This document shows positions 15,583 to 23,110 of a stretch of DNA of 34,510 nt, one piece after another. The notes under the pieces were generated by a model, which had not been told where the DNA came from, searched no databases, and saw nothing but the letters and a program-made list of their open reading frames with translations. The translations under genes and the position numbers were made by a program. Location of the stretch: positions 1 to 34,510 of the forward strand of contig DAHUZM010000004.1 in assembly GCA_027306525.1 (NCBI GenBank), read 5' to 3'. This DNA is from Acidimicrobiaceae bacterium (GTDB lineage Bacteria > Actinomycetota > Acidimicrobiia > Acidimicrobiales > RAAP-2). Position 1 is the first letter of the stretch, and every line of letters begins with the position of its first letter.

Positions 15583-17610
15583 TCAGGGAGCGACGCAGCT
15601 GCCGGGCGAGTTGGGGTAGGCCCCGTAGTTGTCGCTGTAGGTCCACACGCCCGGCAGGGCGGTGCCCACGCAGTTCACGCCCTGGTTGACCGCCGTCGAG
15701 GCGATCGACCAGCGCGGGGTACCCGGGTCGAGGTAGTAGGGGACGTTCACGTACTCGAGCCGGCTGTCCCAGAGGTAGTACTTCGAATAGCCCGAGGCCA
15801 CGCTGTTGCCACTGAAGGTCCCGACCGCCGGGCGGTAGTCCTGCGAGATCGAACCGTAGACGTCGAGCGCCCCCTCGGTCGCCCCACCGTAGGGGCTCGA
15901 GCCGTTGCCGCTGACCGCGTAGTTGTTGACGCCGAATCCGTCGTTCAGCGCAAGGATCGCGGCGTCGATCGTGAGCCCCGCGCCCCCCGAGGGGTCGCAG
16001 TAGGGGGCCGGCTGTGCCCCGGTCTGCCCGCAGGTCGTCATGACGTAGTTGTAGTAGAGCGGCCTGTTCACCTCGACATAGGCGAACGCGATGAGACCGA
16101 GGGCGTCGTTGGGAGTCCCGTTCGAGTTGTAGGTGCACTGGTTCGCGAAGGTGCTGTCGAAGTTCGCGCCGCAGTCCTGATAGGTGATGTTCCCGTCGAT
16201 GATGATGTCGTTCTGCGTAGCGATCGTGAGGTCGCCGGTGAGCTGGCCTTGGACGAACGCGTCACCCTCACAGTTCGGGCTCGAGGTCTGGCCGTAGTAC
16301 ATGCCGAGCTGTGAGTACTTGCCCGTGCCACTCTGCCCCTCGAAGGGGTTCGCATAGGACTGGCAGGTCTGGGTCGAGGGTGTGTTCTCGATGTAGACGA
16401 CGCCGTTGGACGGGACCGGGACCGTGGTGTTGCCGCCGGCATAGCACTCGTTGTTGTTTGCCGAGTTGAGGTCCTGATTCGTGCCCGAGCTCTGGTTGTA
16501 CTGCGTTCCCGAGCTCGTGGTGTAGGGGGTGTCTGGGCTGTTGACGGTCATGTACTCGGTGGTGCCGCTGTTGTGCAGGGTGATCGTCGTCGGACCCGAA
16601 TAGACGCATCCGTTCTGCGCGGCCACCGACTGCAAGGAGGTGTCCGTGGTGGGGAGGGGCTCGAGCTTGGCGTTGTACGAGCTATTCGCCGTGTTGTAGG
16701 TGCCCACGTCGCTCGTGTTGGCAGACGCACAGGTGCTCGGCGTGCCGTGCCCATCCCCGGGGGAGACAAAAAGGCAGTTCGGATCGTGCGTGGTGACGGT
16801 CCCGGGGTCGGTGCTCGAACCGAAGTTCGGGCCGTTCGAGACGTAGATCGAGTCATTCGAGTACACCGGTCCGAACAGCGTGTCACCGGGGCCGAAGTAC
16901 ACCGCGGCACAGTTCGAACTGTTGAAGTTGCCCGGATTCTGGGTGTCGGGACCCTGGTAGTTGTTGTTCCAGTCATAGGTGCACGTCGAGGTGTCCCCGG
17001 TCGCCGGCACGGTGGACTCGTAGTTGCTCCACCAGATGTGGGTCAAGAACCCGTTCTCGGGGACGAGATACAGATAGGAGCTCTGATAGGTGGTGTTCAG
17101 CCCGCTCTGGGCCGCGCCGTAGACGAGCTCCTTCACGTAGTCCAACGTCTGGCCGGCGGTCGACGAAACGGCACTGCACGCGGTGTTGAAGCACAACGCC
17201 GGGTTCGTCCACATGTAGTACTCAGTGACGGGGTTGGTGCTGCTCCCCGTGACGGTCGTCCAGGTGTCGAGCGGCGCCAACTGCGAAGTCGGGCAGGTGA
17301 GGCTGGTCGAGGAGGTATTCGACGAATTGCAGTTGACGATGTTCGGGTTGTCGTTTGCAGCAGCGAGATAGGTGTCGATCCCAGACTGCAGCGCCCGATA
17401 GGCAAGGTGCTGGATGACGTCGCTCGAGATGAGCGGGTCATGCTGCATCACCGTTGCCGCGAGCGTTCCGGCACTCAACGACAGCAACAAGATGATGCCG
17501 ATCACAAGGCCAAGCGCCGCCTGGCCGGTGCTGCGCACGCGGGCGAGGGCGCGCTCAGGACCTCGATCGCGCAGGCGGTAGACGATGGGCCTCCACGAGC
17601 GCCTGGTCAT
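15583..17610 (-). CDS. PilX/GspK-like minor pilin with very large exported domain
   Basis: A 675-residue protein with a basic leader ending at Gly29 and a hydrophobic helix (QAALGLVIGIILLLSLSAGTLAATV) that sits like a type IV prepilin N-terminus. The +5 Glu of ordinary pilins is absent (Gly at that place), as in PilX/GspK-type tip pseudopilins. The remaining 620 residues are rich in Ser, Thr, Asn, Tyr and Gly with scattered Cys, typical of an extracellular beta-rich domain. No enzyme motif was found. PilX and GspK are usually 170-330 residues, so this one is unusually big. It is the last gene of the pilin operon, one base after the preceding stop, and it nearly abuts the FtsH-like gene tail to tail. 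Confidence 0.75.
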   Translation of the reverse strand: MTRRSWRPIVYRLRDRGPERALARVRSTGQAALGLVIGIILLLSLSAGTLAATVMQHDPLISSDVIQHLAYRALQSGIDTYLAAANDNPNIVNCNSSNTSSTSLTCPTSQLAPLDTWTTVTGSSTNPVTEYYMWTNPALCFNTACSAVSSTAGQTLDYVKELVYGAAQSGLNTTYQSSYLYLVPENGFLTHIWWSNYESTVPATGDTSTCTYDWNNNYQGPDTQNPGNFNSSNCAAVYFGPGDTLFGPVYSNDSIYVSNGPNFGSSTDPGTVTTHDPNCLFVSPGDGHGTPSTCASANTSDVGTYNTANSSYNAKLEPLPTTDTSLQSVAAQNGCVYSGPTTITLHNSGTTEYMTVNSPDTPYTTSSGTQYNQSSGTNQDLNSANNNECYAGGNTTVPVPSNGVVYIENTPSTQTCQSYANPFEGQSGTGKYSQLGMYYGQTSSPNCEGDAFVQGQLTGDLTIATQNDIIIDGNITYQDCGANFDSTFANQCTYNSNGTPNDALGLIAFAYVEVNRPLYYNYVMTTCGQTGAQPAPYCDPSGGAGLTIDAAILALNDGFGVNNYAVSGNGSSPYGGATEGALDVYGSISQDYRPAVGTFSGNSVASGYSKYYLWDSRLEYVNVPYYLDPGTPRWSIASTAVNQGVNCVGTALPGVWTYSDNYGAYPNSPGSCVAP

Positions 17611-17611
17611 C

Positions 17612-18475
17612 TCATCCCACCATCGGCTGGTAGTTGGCGGAGTCAGGTGACAAGCGGTAGACGGTGCTGTCGTCCTCGGACTGGCCCCCTGCGGTCCTGC
17701 CGGTGGAGACGCCGTTCACCTGGAGGTCGATCGTGACCGCGTAGATCTCGTCGCTCTTGCAGTTCGCGAGCGGGTCACTCGACGACGTGGGCGTGCTCGT
17801 GCACGACGCGAATGCCGAAGCGTCGTCGCTGTAGAAGCAGGACGGCGAGGAGCATCCGCTCCCGACCTCGGGCGTCGTGGTGGTCGTGGTCCCCGAGCTC
17901 GAGGTCGAGTTCACGATCAACGTGTAGACGAAGAGGGGGGCGTTGTCGTTCGCGTTCGACACCCCGTTCACCGTGATCAACGTGCGCGCCGCCCCCCACG
18001 TGCATCCGCTGCCCGCAGGTGGGCACGTACCGGCGTTCGCGTGCGCCTCCGTCACGGTGAAGGTGCCGCCGGCGTCGCACAGCCCGGTGCTCGGGTTCGC
18101 GGATTGGCAGCTGGCCACGATCTCTGCCGGCCCGTTCGGGTCACCGACGTTCGTGTAGAAAGTCATCGAGGTCGGCGAGGTCGCCCCGGTGACATATGGA
18201 GGGTCGGGCACGCCATTGGTGCTCGGGCCCGGTTCGACCGCTGATCGCACGAACCGCTGCAGGTTGGTGGACACCGGCAGCAGCTGGTTGACGTTCGTGT
18301 AGGTGTTGTTCACCCGGGCGACGGTGGCAAAGACCGTGTCGACGATCGGCACTGTCATCGCGAACAAGACGAGCAACGTGACGAGGGCGATGCTCAGCTC
18401 GACCAACGTCACGCCAGATTCCCCCCCGCCCGCCGCCTCGAGGCGCCGCCGATGACCGAGGCAGATCGCTCGCAT
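17612..18475 (-). CDS. PilW-like minor pilin
   Basis: A 287-residue prepilin-like protein. The leader ends in GESG21, followed by VTLVELSIALVTLLVLFAMTVP, which matches the class III signal peptide cut by prepilin peptidase (Gly at -1, Glu at +5) and the long N-terminal pilin helix. The soluble part is Ser/Thr-rich with a few Cys residues (ASCQ, GLCDAGG, GSGCTW, GSGCSSPSCF). Size and order suit PilW/GspJ-type minor pilins that prime pilus assembly. Its ATG overlaps the stop of the previous gene in TGATG, and the next gene starts one base after its own stop, so the three are translationally coupled. Confidence 0.82.
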   Translation of the reverse strand: MRAICLGHRRRLEAAGGGESGVTLVELSIALVTLLVLFAMTVPIVDTVFATVARVNNTYTNVNQLLPVSTNLQRFVRSAVEPGPSTNGVPDPPYVTGATSPTSMTFYTNVGDPNGPAEIVASCQSANPSTGLCDAGGTFTVTEAHANAGTCPPAGSGCTWGAARTLITVNGVSNANDNAPLFVYTLIVNSTSSSGTTTTTTPEVGSGCSSPSCFYSDDASAFASCTSTPTSSSDPLANCKSDEIYAVTIDLQVNGVSTGRTAGGQSEDDSTVYRLSPDSANYQPMVG

Positions 18476-21315
18476 CAGTCGGGGATCGGCACGTATGCCG
18501 GCATGTAGTAGGTCGTCTGGGAGTTCGTTCCCACCACGATGGAGGTGGGGTTCACCGTGACCGTCGTCGTCGCGTGCTGGTTGCCCGAGGTGACCGTGAC
18601 CTGGTAGGTGCCATAGATGACGGCGATCCTGCTCAGCCCGTCCACGGCTGAGTTCGGCATCGCGTAGCTCGTGGGGTTCGACGGGTTGGCCGGCGGGTTC
18701 GAGAGGGCGGGGTACGAACCGCTGCTTTGCGGCACGAGTTGGCTCGAACAGGTCTGGTCGACGATCGAGATCGTGGCGTTTGAGAGCGCGTTCCCGTTGC
18801 TGTCCACCGCCTCGATCGGGAGGATGCCCATCTCAAGGGGAGCATTGAGGGTCGAGGTGCCGCCCGGTGCGCTCGCTGCCGTGACCGAGTTCGCCGTCGC
18901 CTCGCTCGAGCAATAGCCGACCGACACGGAGTACCCGCTCGAGAAGGGGAACAGCGGGCCCACCTCGGTCTGAGGTCCGTTGGAGGTCGTGGGCGCCGAC
19001 ATCTCCACGACCGTGCTCGGTTGCAGGTTGGAGTTGGAGACCATGATCGGCGGGTTCGAGAGGTACATGCCGGTCAGGCTGTTCGGCGTTCCCCCCGCAT
19101 CGAACTTGGCCCCCGAGCTCGTGTAGTCGAAGACCTGACCGGCCGACTCGGTCGCACCGGCCATGAAGCAGGTGGTGGCCGCCGTGCACCCGATGCCGCT
19201 GATGTACACGGGACTGGCACCGGCCTTCGTGTTGGTGAAGCTCGTCGCGCTCCAGCTTCCCGACGCGAGCACATCGACGAAGGCTGCCGTCGAGGTCGTG
19301 CCGGCGACGAAGCAGCTGGTCCCCGTCGCGCAGGTCAGCTGGGTCGTCGAGACGACGTTCGAGGCGTTGGGGAGGGACGCCGCGCTCCATGTGGTGCCCG
19401 AAAGCGAGAGGACCCCCGCCGAGGAGCTGGTGCTGTCGAGGGCGAAACAGGCGGTGCTCGAAGGACAGGTCAGCGACGTGATCGCCGAAACCGAAGAGGG
19501 CACCGAATCACTCGTCCACGTCGAGCCGTTGCTCCCCGACGCGCACTGCGAGCCCGAGGACGTGTTGCAGTACAGGATCATCGGGGAGCCCGAGCCCCAC
19601 CAGTTGGTCTGCCCCGTGCCTCCGGCCCAGCAGTAGTTGCCCGATGGCGCACAGGCCAGAGTCGTGAGGCTGTCCACCGTCATGCCGCTTGCCGTGTACG
19701 GCTTCCAGACAACCGTCGTCCCGCTCACGCTTGCGATCGAAATGATCTCAGGCGTCGTATAGGTGTACCAGTAGTAGCCCGACGTCGAACTTCCGAGGGC
19801 CATGCAGAAGGTCGGCGAGTTGCAGACGAGCGAGGTGATCGAGGTCATCGACACGCCGCTCTCGGAGAACGCGTGCCAGGAGGTCCCGGGCGACGAGGAG
19901 CCGGTGTTGGAGAGGATCGTCGGTCCCCCGGAGGTGGTGCCGAGCACGAAGCACACCGGTTGAGTGGTCGTGCTCGGACAGGTCAGCTCGCTGAAGCCAG
20001 TATTGGAAGGCACCGTGTCGTTCGTCCACGACACGGTGGACCCCGAGACGGTCGCCGTCAGGATCACGCCGCTCCCCGAGGAGCTCGTACCGATCGCGAT
20101 GCAGTTCAACGTCGTCGCGCCGCTCGGACAGCTGATGCTCGTGAGCTGGGTGACGTTGGCGCTCTCGGGCAACGAGCTGTTGGACCACGAGGTGCCGTTC
20201 GTCGAGACCGCCGCCGACCCGCCCGACGACCCGTAGCCCACGGCGATGCAGGTGCTCGAGGTGCACGCGAGGCCTTCGATCCGGCTCATGGTCGAGGGGA
20301 AGCTCGCCGTCGACCACCCCGAGCTCTTTCGGGCGATGCCATCCGCGACCGGGCTCGCCGCCGGCGCAGTCGCGCTGGCCGCCGTTTGGCCCATCGCGAG
20401 ACAGATGAGGAAGGAGGTGTTGGGACAGCTGATGCCATCGTCGATGGCGGTCGAGCTCGGGTACGAAAGGTCGATGTAGGCGCCCTCGTCGTATTGGAAC
20501 GTCACCTGGGTGACCTGGGCCGCGACCACGGTGATCGGTGACTGGTTCGAAAGGGCCTGGGTCTCCGAGCTCGCCTCGTTGTAATTGGCGACGTAGGGAG
20601 CGGGTGAACTCGGGCCGGGGCCGACCTGGACCGTGTAGGTGCCGGGCGCGGCCGCAAGGAAGGTGCAGCCGTTGGCGCCCGGGGTGAGCGAGTAGGGGGT
20701 CGTGAGCGAGGACCCCGACACCTCGATCGGAACGTTCGTGACGCGGTTGGCCCAGGTCACCCCCGATGCATCGTTCGGGGGATTCCCCGCGGGATCGCCG
20801 TTCACCTGGATTGCGAGGTAGCCGTTCGCGATGGTGCCGGTGGCCGGGAAGTTCAAGATGGCCTGATCGGTGATGCTCTGCCCGCTGCCCCACTTGACGG
20901 TGACCTGGAGGGCAAGGACTGGCGATGTCCCCGAGTCACAGAAGTCCGGCGTCCCGCCGCTCGCGTCGGTCCATTGAAAGATGGCCGACGCCGTATAGGG
21001 GATCCCCGAGAGCGTCTTGGTCCCCTCCGAGAGGGTGGTGCCCACCTCTGGCTCGTTGTTGGCGTCGGTCGGAGGGCCCGAGTTGTTGAGATTCTCGATG
21101 ATCTGCTCGGCAAAAGAGAGCGCCGTGATGCGCTGGCGCGCGGTCGCCGATTGCCCGAGGACGTTGGTGAACAGGTAGGCGGTCGGCACGAGGACGGCCA
21201 TCAGGACCAGCATCGCGACGAGGCACTCGATGAGGCCGAACCCCTCCTCGCCGCGAGCGACCCCGGCGATCGGCGCTCCCGGGGCCCGCGTGGGGGCATG
21301 CCGGAACGCCCTCAT
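18475..21315 (-). CDS. PilV-like minor pilin fused to Cys-pair beta-propeller-like repeats
   Basis: A 946-residue protein. The prepilin leader ends at RGEEG25, followed by FGLIECLVAMLVLMAVLVP with Glu at +5. After a pilin-like stalk and Ig-like or carboxypeptidase-regulatory-like segments (to about residue 285), there are eight or nine repeats of 40-55 residues. Each has the pattern LxC(4-8 residues)C followed by hydrophobic-xG, a Ser/Gly/Thr-rich stretch and a Trp, for example LACTSSTCIAVGYGSS, LTCPSSTACFALDSTS and LTCATGTSCFVAGTTS. This looks like a disulfide-braced beta-propeller. A final beta domain follows. Normal PilV proteins are 150-200 residues, so the C-terminal part is an added adhesin-like module. 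The ATG at 21315 lacks its own ribosome-binding site and overlaps the leader ORF stop. Confidence 0.82.
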   Translation of the reverse strand: MRAFRHAPTRAPGAPIAGVARGEEGFGLIECLVAMLVLMAVLVPTAYLFTNVLGQSATARQRITALSFAEQIIENLNNSGPPTDANNEPEVGTTLSEGTKTLSGIPYTASAIFQWTDASGGTPDFCDSGTSPVLALQVTVKWGSGQSITDQAILNFPATGTIANGYLAIQVNGDPAGNPPNDASGVTWANRVTNVPIEVSGSSLTTPYSLTPGANGCTFLAAAPGTYTVQVGPGPSSPAPYVANYNEASSETQALSNQSPITVVAAQVTQVTFQYDEGAYIDLSYPSSTAIDDGISCPNTSFLICLAMGQTAASATAPAASPVADGIARKSSGWSTASFPSTMSRIEGLACTSSTCIAVGYGSSGGSAAVSTNGTSWSNSSLPESANVTQLTSISCPSGATTLNCIAIGTSSSGSGVILTATVSGSTVSWTNDTVPSNTGFSELTCPSTTTQPVCFVLGTTSGGPTILSNTGSSSPGTSWHAFSESGVSMTSITSLVCNSPTFCMALGSSTSGYYWYTYTTPEIISIASVSGTTVVWKPYTASGMTVDSLTTLACAPSGNYCWAGGTGQTNWWGSGSPMILYCNTSSGSQCASGSNGSTWTSDSVPSSVSAITSLTCPSSTACFALDSTSSSAGVLSLSGTTWSAASLPNASNVVSTTQLTCATGTSCFVAGTTSTAAFVDVLASGSWSATSFTNTKAGASPVYISGIGCTAATTCFMAGATESAGQVFDYTSSGAKFDAGGTPNSLTGMYLSNPPIMVSNSNLQPSTVVEMSAPTTSNGPQTEVGPLFPFSSGYSVSVGYCSSEATANSVTAASAPGGTSTLNAPLEMGILPIEAVDSNGNALSNATISIVDQTCSSQLVPQSSGSYPALSNPPANPSNPTSYAMPNSAVDGLSRIAVIYGTYQVTVTSGNQHATTTVTVNPTSIVVGTNSQTTYYMPAYVPIPD

Positions 21316-21347
21316 CGCGTGTCTGCCCGGCCGCACTCGTAGGCCAT
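21312..21347 (-). CDS. 11-codon leader ORF coupled to the PilV-like gene
   Basis: A short frame reading MAYECGRADTR. Its ATG at 21347 is preceded by the only strong purine-rich ribosome-binding region here (GGAGAGG, then GGGAAAG). Its TGA overlaps the pilin ATG as ATGA. Ribosomes loaded at this site would be delivered to the pilin gene by termination-reinitiation. It may be a control point for the riboswitch upstream. The alternative is that the pilin starts at an in-frame GTG at 21336. Confidence 0.5.
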   Translation of the reverse strand: MAYECGRADTR

Positions 21348-21351
21348 CAGA

Positions 21352-21418
21352 CTTTCCCTTTTCCTCTCCACGTCCGACACAGGTCTGGGAAAGCCCTCGA
21401 TTCGGCAGCGGAGCTGCC
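21352..21418 (-). promoter_or_regulatory. candidate expression platform of the riboswitch
   Basis: Between aptamer and leader ORF there is a tight hairpin (GGCAGC 21418-21413, GCTGCC 21409-21404) and then a possible long-range stem, CTTTCCC 21393-21387 with GGGAAAG 21358-21352. The second stem would cover the ribosome-binding region of the leader ORF. There is no run of U residues, so translational control is more likely than termination. Pairings are read directly; the switching mechanism is inferred. Confidence 0.45.
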
Positions 21419-21425
21419 ACCGTTT

Positions 21426-21497
21426 CGACGGCCCGGCTGACTCCCAGAGTCCCGTGGCTTTGCGCCGCCCTCTCACGAGGGGTTTGCCTTTTCGTCG
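21426..21497 (-). promoter_or_regulatory. cyclic-di-GMP-I (GEMM) riboswitch aptamer
   Basis: On the minus strand the conserved GEMM core is plain: AGGCAAACC, then a stem CCCTC-GTGA-GAGGG capped by a GNRA tetraloop, then GGCGCAAAGCCACGGG, then a stem GACTC-TGG-GAGTC, then AGCCGGGC. The outer helix CGACG 21497-21493 pairs with CGTCG 21430-21426. This is the established type I c-di-GMP aptamer, in which the GNRA loop docks on a receptor in the other stem. It lies about 80 bases before the leader ORF of the pilin operon. A covariance-model search against Rfam RF01051 would confirm it. Pilin and chemotaxis genes are frequent targets of this class. Confidence 0.92.
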
Positions 21498-21530
21498 GCG
21501 CGCCAATGAAGCTGCCTCCGATCAGGGAAA

Positions 21531-21536
21531 AGACTA
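21531..21536 (-). promoter_or_regulatory. possible -10 box for riboswitch transcript
   Basis: On the minus strand TAGTCT lies about 34 bases before the aptamer, the right place for a promoter that transcribes the whole riboswitch. No good -35 hexamer is seen at 16-18 bases, so this is tentative. Confidence 0.25.
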
Positions 21537-21627
21537 AATGACGGCCCCTCCGAAAACGGGGATGCCCCCACCAGCTGACCTGGGCGTTCCCACCAGCAGC
21601 GCCGCTCGCGGGTGGGGCCTGCGAACC

Positions 21628-21633
21628 TAAGGT
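21628..21633 (+). promoter_or_regulatory. -10-like box, leaderless start
   Basis: TAAGGT is followed by six bases (GACGAG) and the GTG start at 21640. It also resembles a weak ribosome-binding site, so either reading is possible. Confidence 0.35.
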
Positions 21634-21639
21634 GACGAG

Positions 21640-22374
21640 GTGGGGCGGGGCCCGTCCGAGAACGCCAACAGCTTCGCCATCGAGCTGTTCTCCCCGCTCG
21701 CCTCCCGCTACGACCTGCTGTGCGAGGTCCTCTCGATGGGTCAGAACAGGCGGTGGCGACGGTGCATGGTGGGCCACGCCATCGGCGAGGTCCCAGAGCG
21801 GGTCCTCGACGTCGCCTCGGGCACGGCCGGGGTGGCCATCCAACTCGCCCAACGGTCGGCCGCCCGGGTGGTGGCCTACGACCTGACGCTCACCATGCTG
21901 CAGCGTGGGTCCCTGCGGGTCGAGCGAGCCGGGCTGGGGGGCCGGATCGATCTCACCCAGGGGCGAGCCGAACAGCTGCCCTTCGCCGACGCCAGCTTCG
22001 ACGCCCTGACCTTCACCTACCTCCTTCGCTACGTCGACGATCCCCTTTCGACCCTGAAGGAGCTCGCCCGGGTCGTGCGGCCCGGCGGGCTCGTCTCGAG
22101 CCTCGAGTTCCTGGCGCCACCGAACCCGCTGTGGCGAGCGGCATGGTGGTGCTACACGAGGCTCGTCCTACCGGTCGCCGGCTGGGCCACCGGTGGCAAG
22201 GAATGGTGGCGCGTCGGGAGGTTCCTCGGGCCGAACATCGCAGCGCACTATCGCCGCTACCCGGTTGCCTGGACCGAGGCGGCCTGGAGGGACGCCGGCT
22301 TCGTCGACGTCGGCGTACGGCCCATGAGCCTCGGCGGTGGGCTCGTCATGTGGGGACGCAAGAGCGGTGGTTGA
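21640..22374 (+). CDS. UbiE/MenG-like SAM methyltransferase
   Basis: A 244-residue class I methyltransferase resembling the demethylmenaquinone/ubiquinone C-methyltransferases. It opens with FSPLASRYDLLCEVLSMGQNRRWRR, close to the UbiE entry motif, followed by SAM motif I VLDVASGTAGVAIQLA, GRAEQLPFADASFDALTFTYLLRYVDD and ELARVVRPGGLVSSLEFLAP. The C-terminal part, with GRFLGPNIAAHYRRYP and a closing substrate lid, is also UbiE-like. It heads a group of three plus-strand genes with overlapping ends. A role in quinone or other prenyl-lipid metabolism is suggested by its neighbour but not proven. The start is GTG at 21640. Confidence 0.85.
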   Translation: MGRGPSENANSFAIELFSPLASRYDLLCEVLSMGQNRRWRRCMVGHAIGEVPERVLDVASGTAGVAIQLAQRSAARVVAYDLTLTMLQRGSLRVERAGLGGRIDLTQGRAEQLPFADASFDALTFTYLLRYVDDPLSTLKELARVVRPGGLVSSLEFLAPPNPLWRAAWWCYTRLVLPVAGWATGGKEWWRVGRFLGPNIAAHYRRYPVAWTEAAWRDAGFVDVGVRPMSLGGGLVMWGRKSGG

Positions 22375-23110
22375 CGCCGAGCGGCCCGCTGGCACGATGC
22401 GGCCGGCGTTCTACGCCGCGGCATCCGGCGGCTGGCGAGACTGGTGGACGCTGCTGCACCCCCCCTATACGGCCTGGCATCTCTCCTACGTGGTGATCGG
22501 CGCCTGTCTCGCCCCCGCCGTGCACCTCGACCGCCTCCTGGCGACGCTGCTGGCGTTCTTCCTCGCGGTGGGGGTGGCGGCGCACGCGCTCGACGAACTC
22601 GACGGCCGGCCGCTCGGAACGCGCATCGCGTCGCGATGGCTCGCGACCGCCATCGCCGTGGGGGTCTGCGGAGCGGTCGCACTGGGCGCGCTTGGTGTCG
22701 CGCGAGACGGTTGGACCCTCATCCCCTTCATCGTCGTGGGTCCGATCCTCATCGTCACCTACAACATGGGGTTGTCAGCGGTGCAGAAGGACATCCTCTT
22801 CGCGGCGGCCTGGGGTGGCTTCCCTGTGCTGGCGGCGTACGCGGCACAATCGAGCGGCTTGGCGTGGGCACCGGTGTTGGCCGCCATCGCGGCATCGGGG
22901 ATCTCGGCCGTGCAACGCGTGCTCTCGACCCCAGCGCGACTGCTGCGCCGTCGCACCCTCGAGGCATCGGCGTCGATCACGATGCTCGATGGGACCCGGC
23001 GGCCCTTGGATCGGACGGCCTTGCTCCATCCGCTCGAGCGAGCGTTGCATCTGTTGGCGGCGAGCGTCGTCATGCTCGCGATCGCCCTCGCTCTCGCGAG
23101 GCTCACATGA
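22367..23110 (+). CDS. UbiA-like polytopic membrane protein
   Basis: A 247-residue membrane protein with seven or eight hydrophobic helices. The segment LLHPPYTAWHLSYVVIGACLAP followed by VAAHALDELDGRPLGTRI resembles the first half of UbiA-type prenyltransferases, whose first Asp-rich loop (NDxxD) would correspond to LDELD. The second Asp-rich loop is not convincing. Placement after a UbiE-like methyltransferase supports a quinone or prenyl-lipid role, but this is inference. The GTG at 22367 overlaps the end of the previous gene by eight bases; the ATG at 22397 is the alternative start. Its stop overlaps the start of the next gene as ATGA. Confidence 0.72.
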   Translation: MVDAERPAGTMRPAFYAAASGGWRDWWTLLHPPYTAWHLSYVVIGACLAPAVHLDRLLATLLAFFLAVGVAAHALDELDGRPLGTRIASRWLATAIAVGVCGAVALGALGVARDGWTLIPFIVVGPILIVTYNMGLSAVQKDILFAAAWGGFPVLAAYAAQSSGLAWAPVLAAIAASGISAVQRVLSTPARLLRRRTLEASASITMLDGTRRPLDRTALLHPLERALHLLAASVVMLAIALALARLT

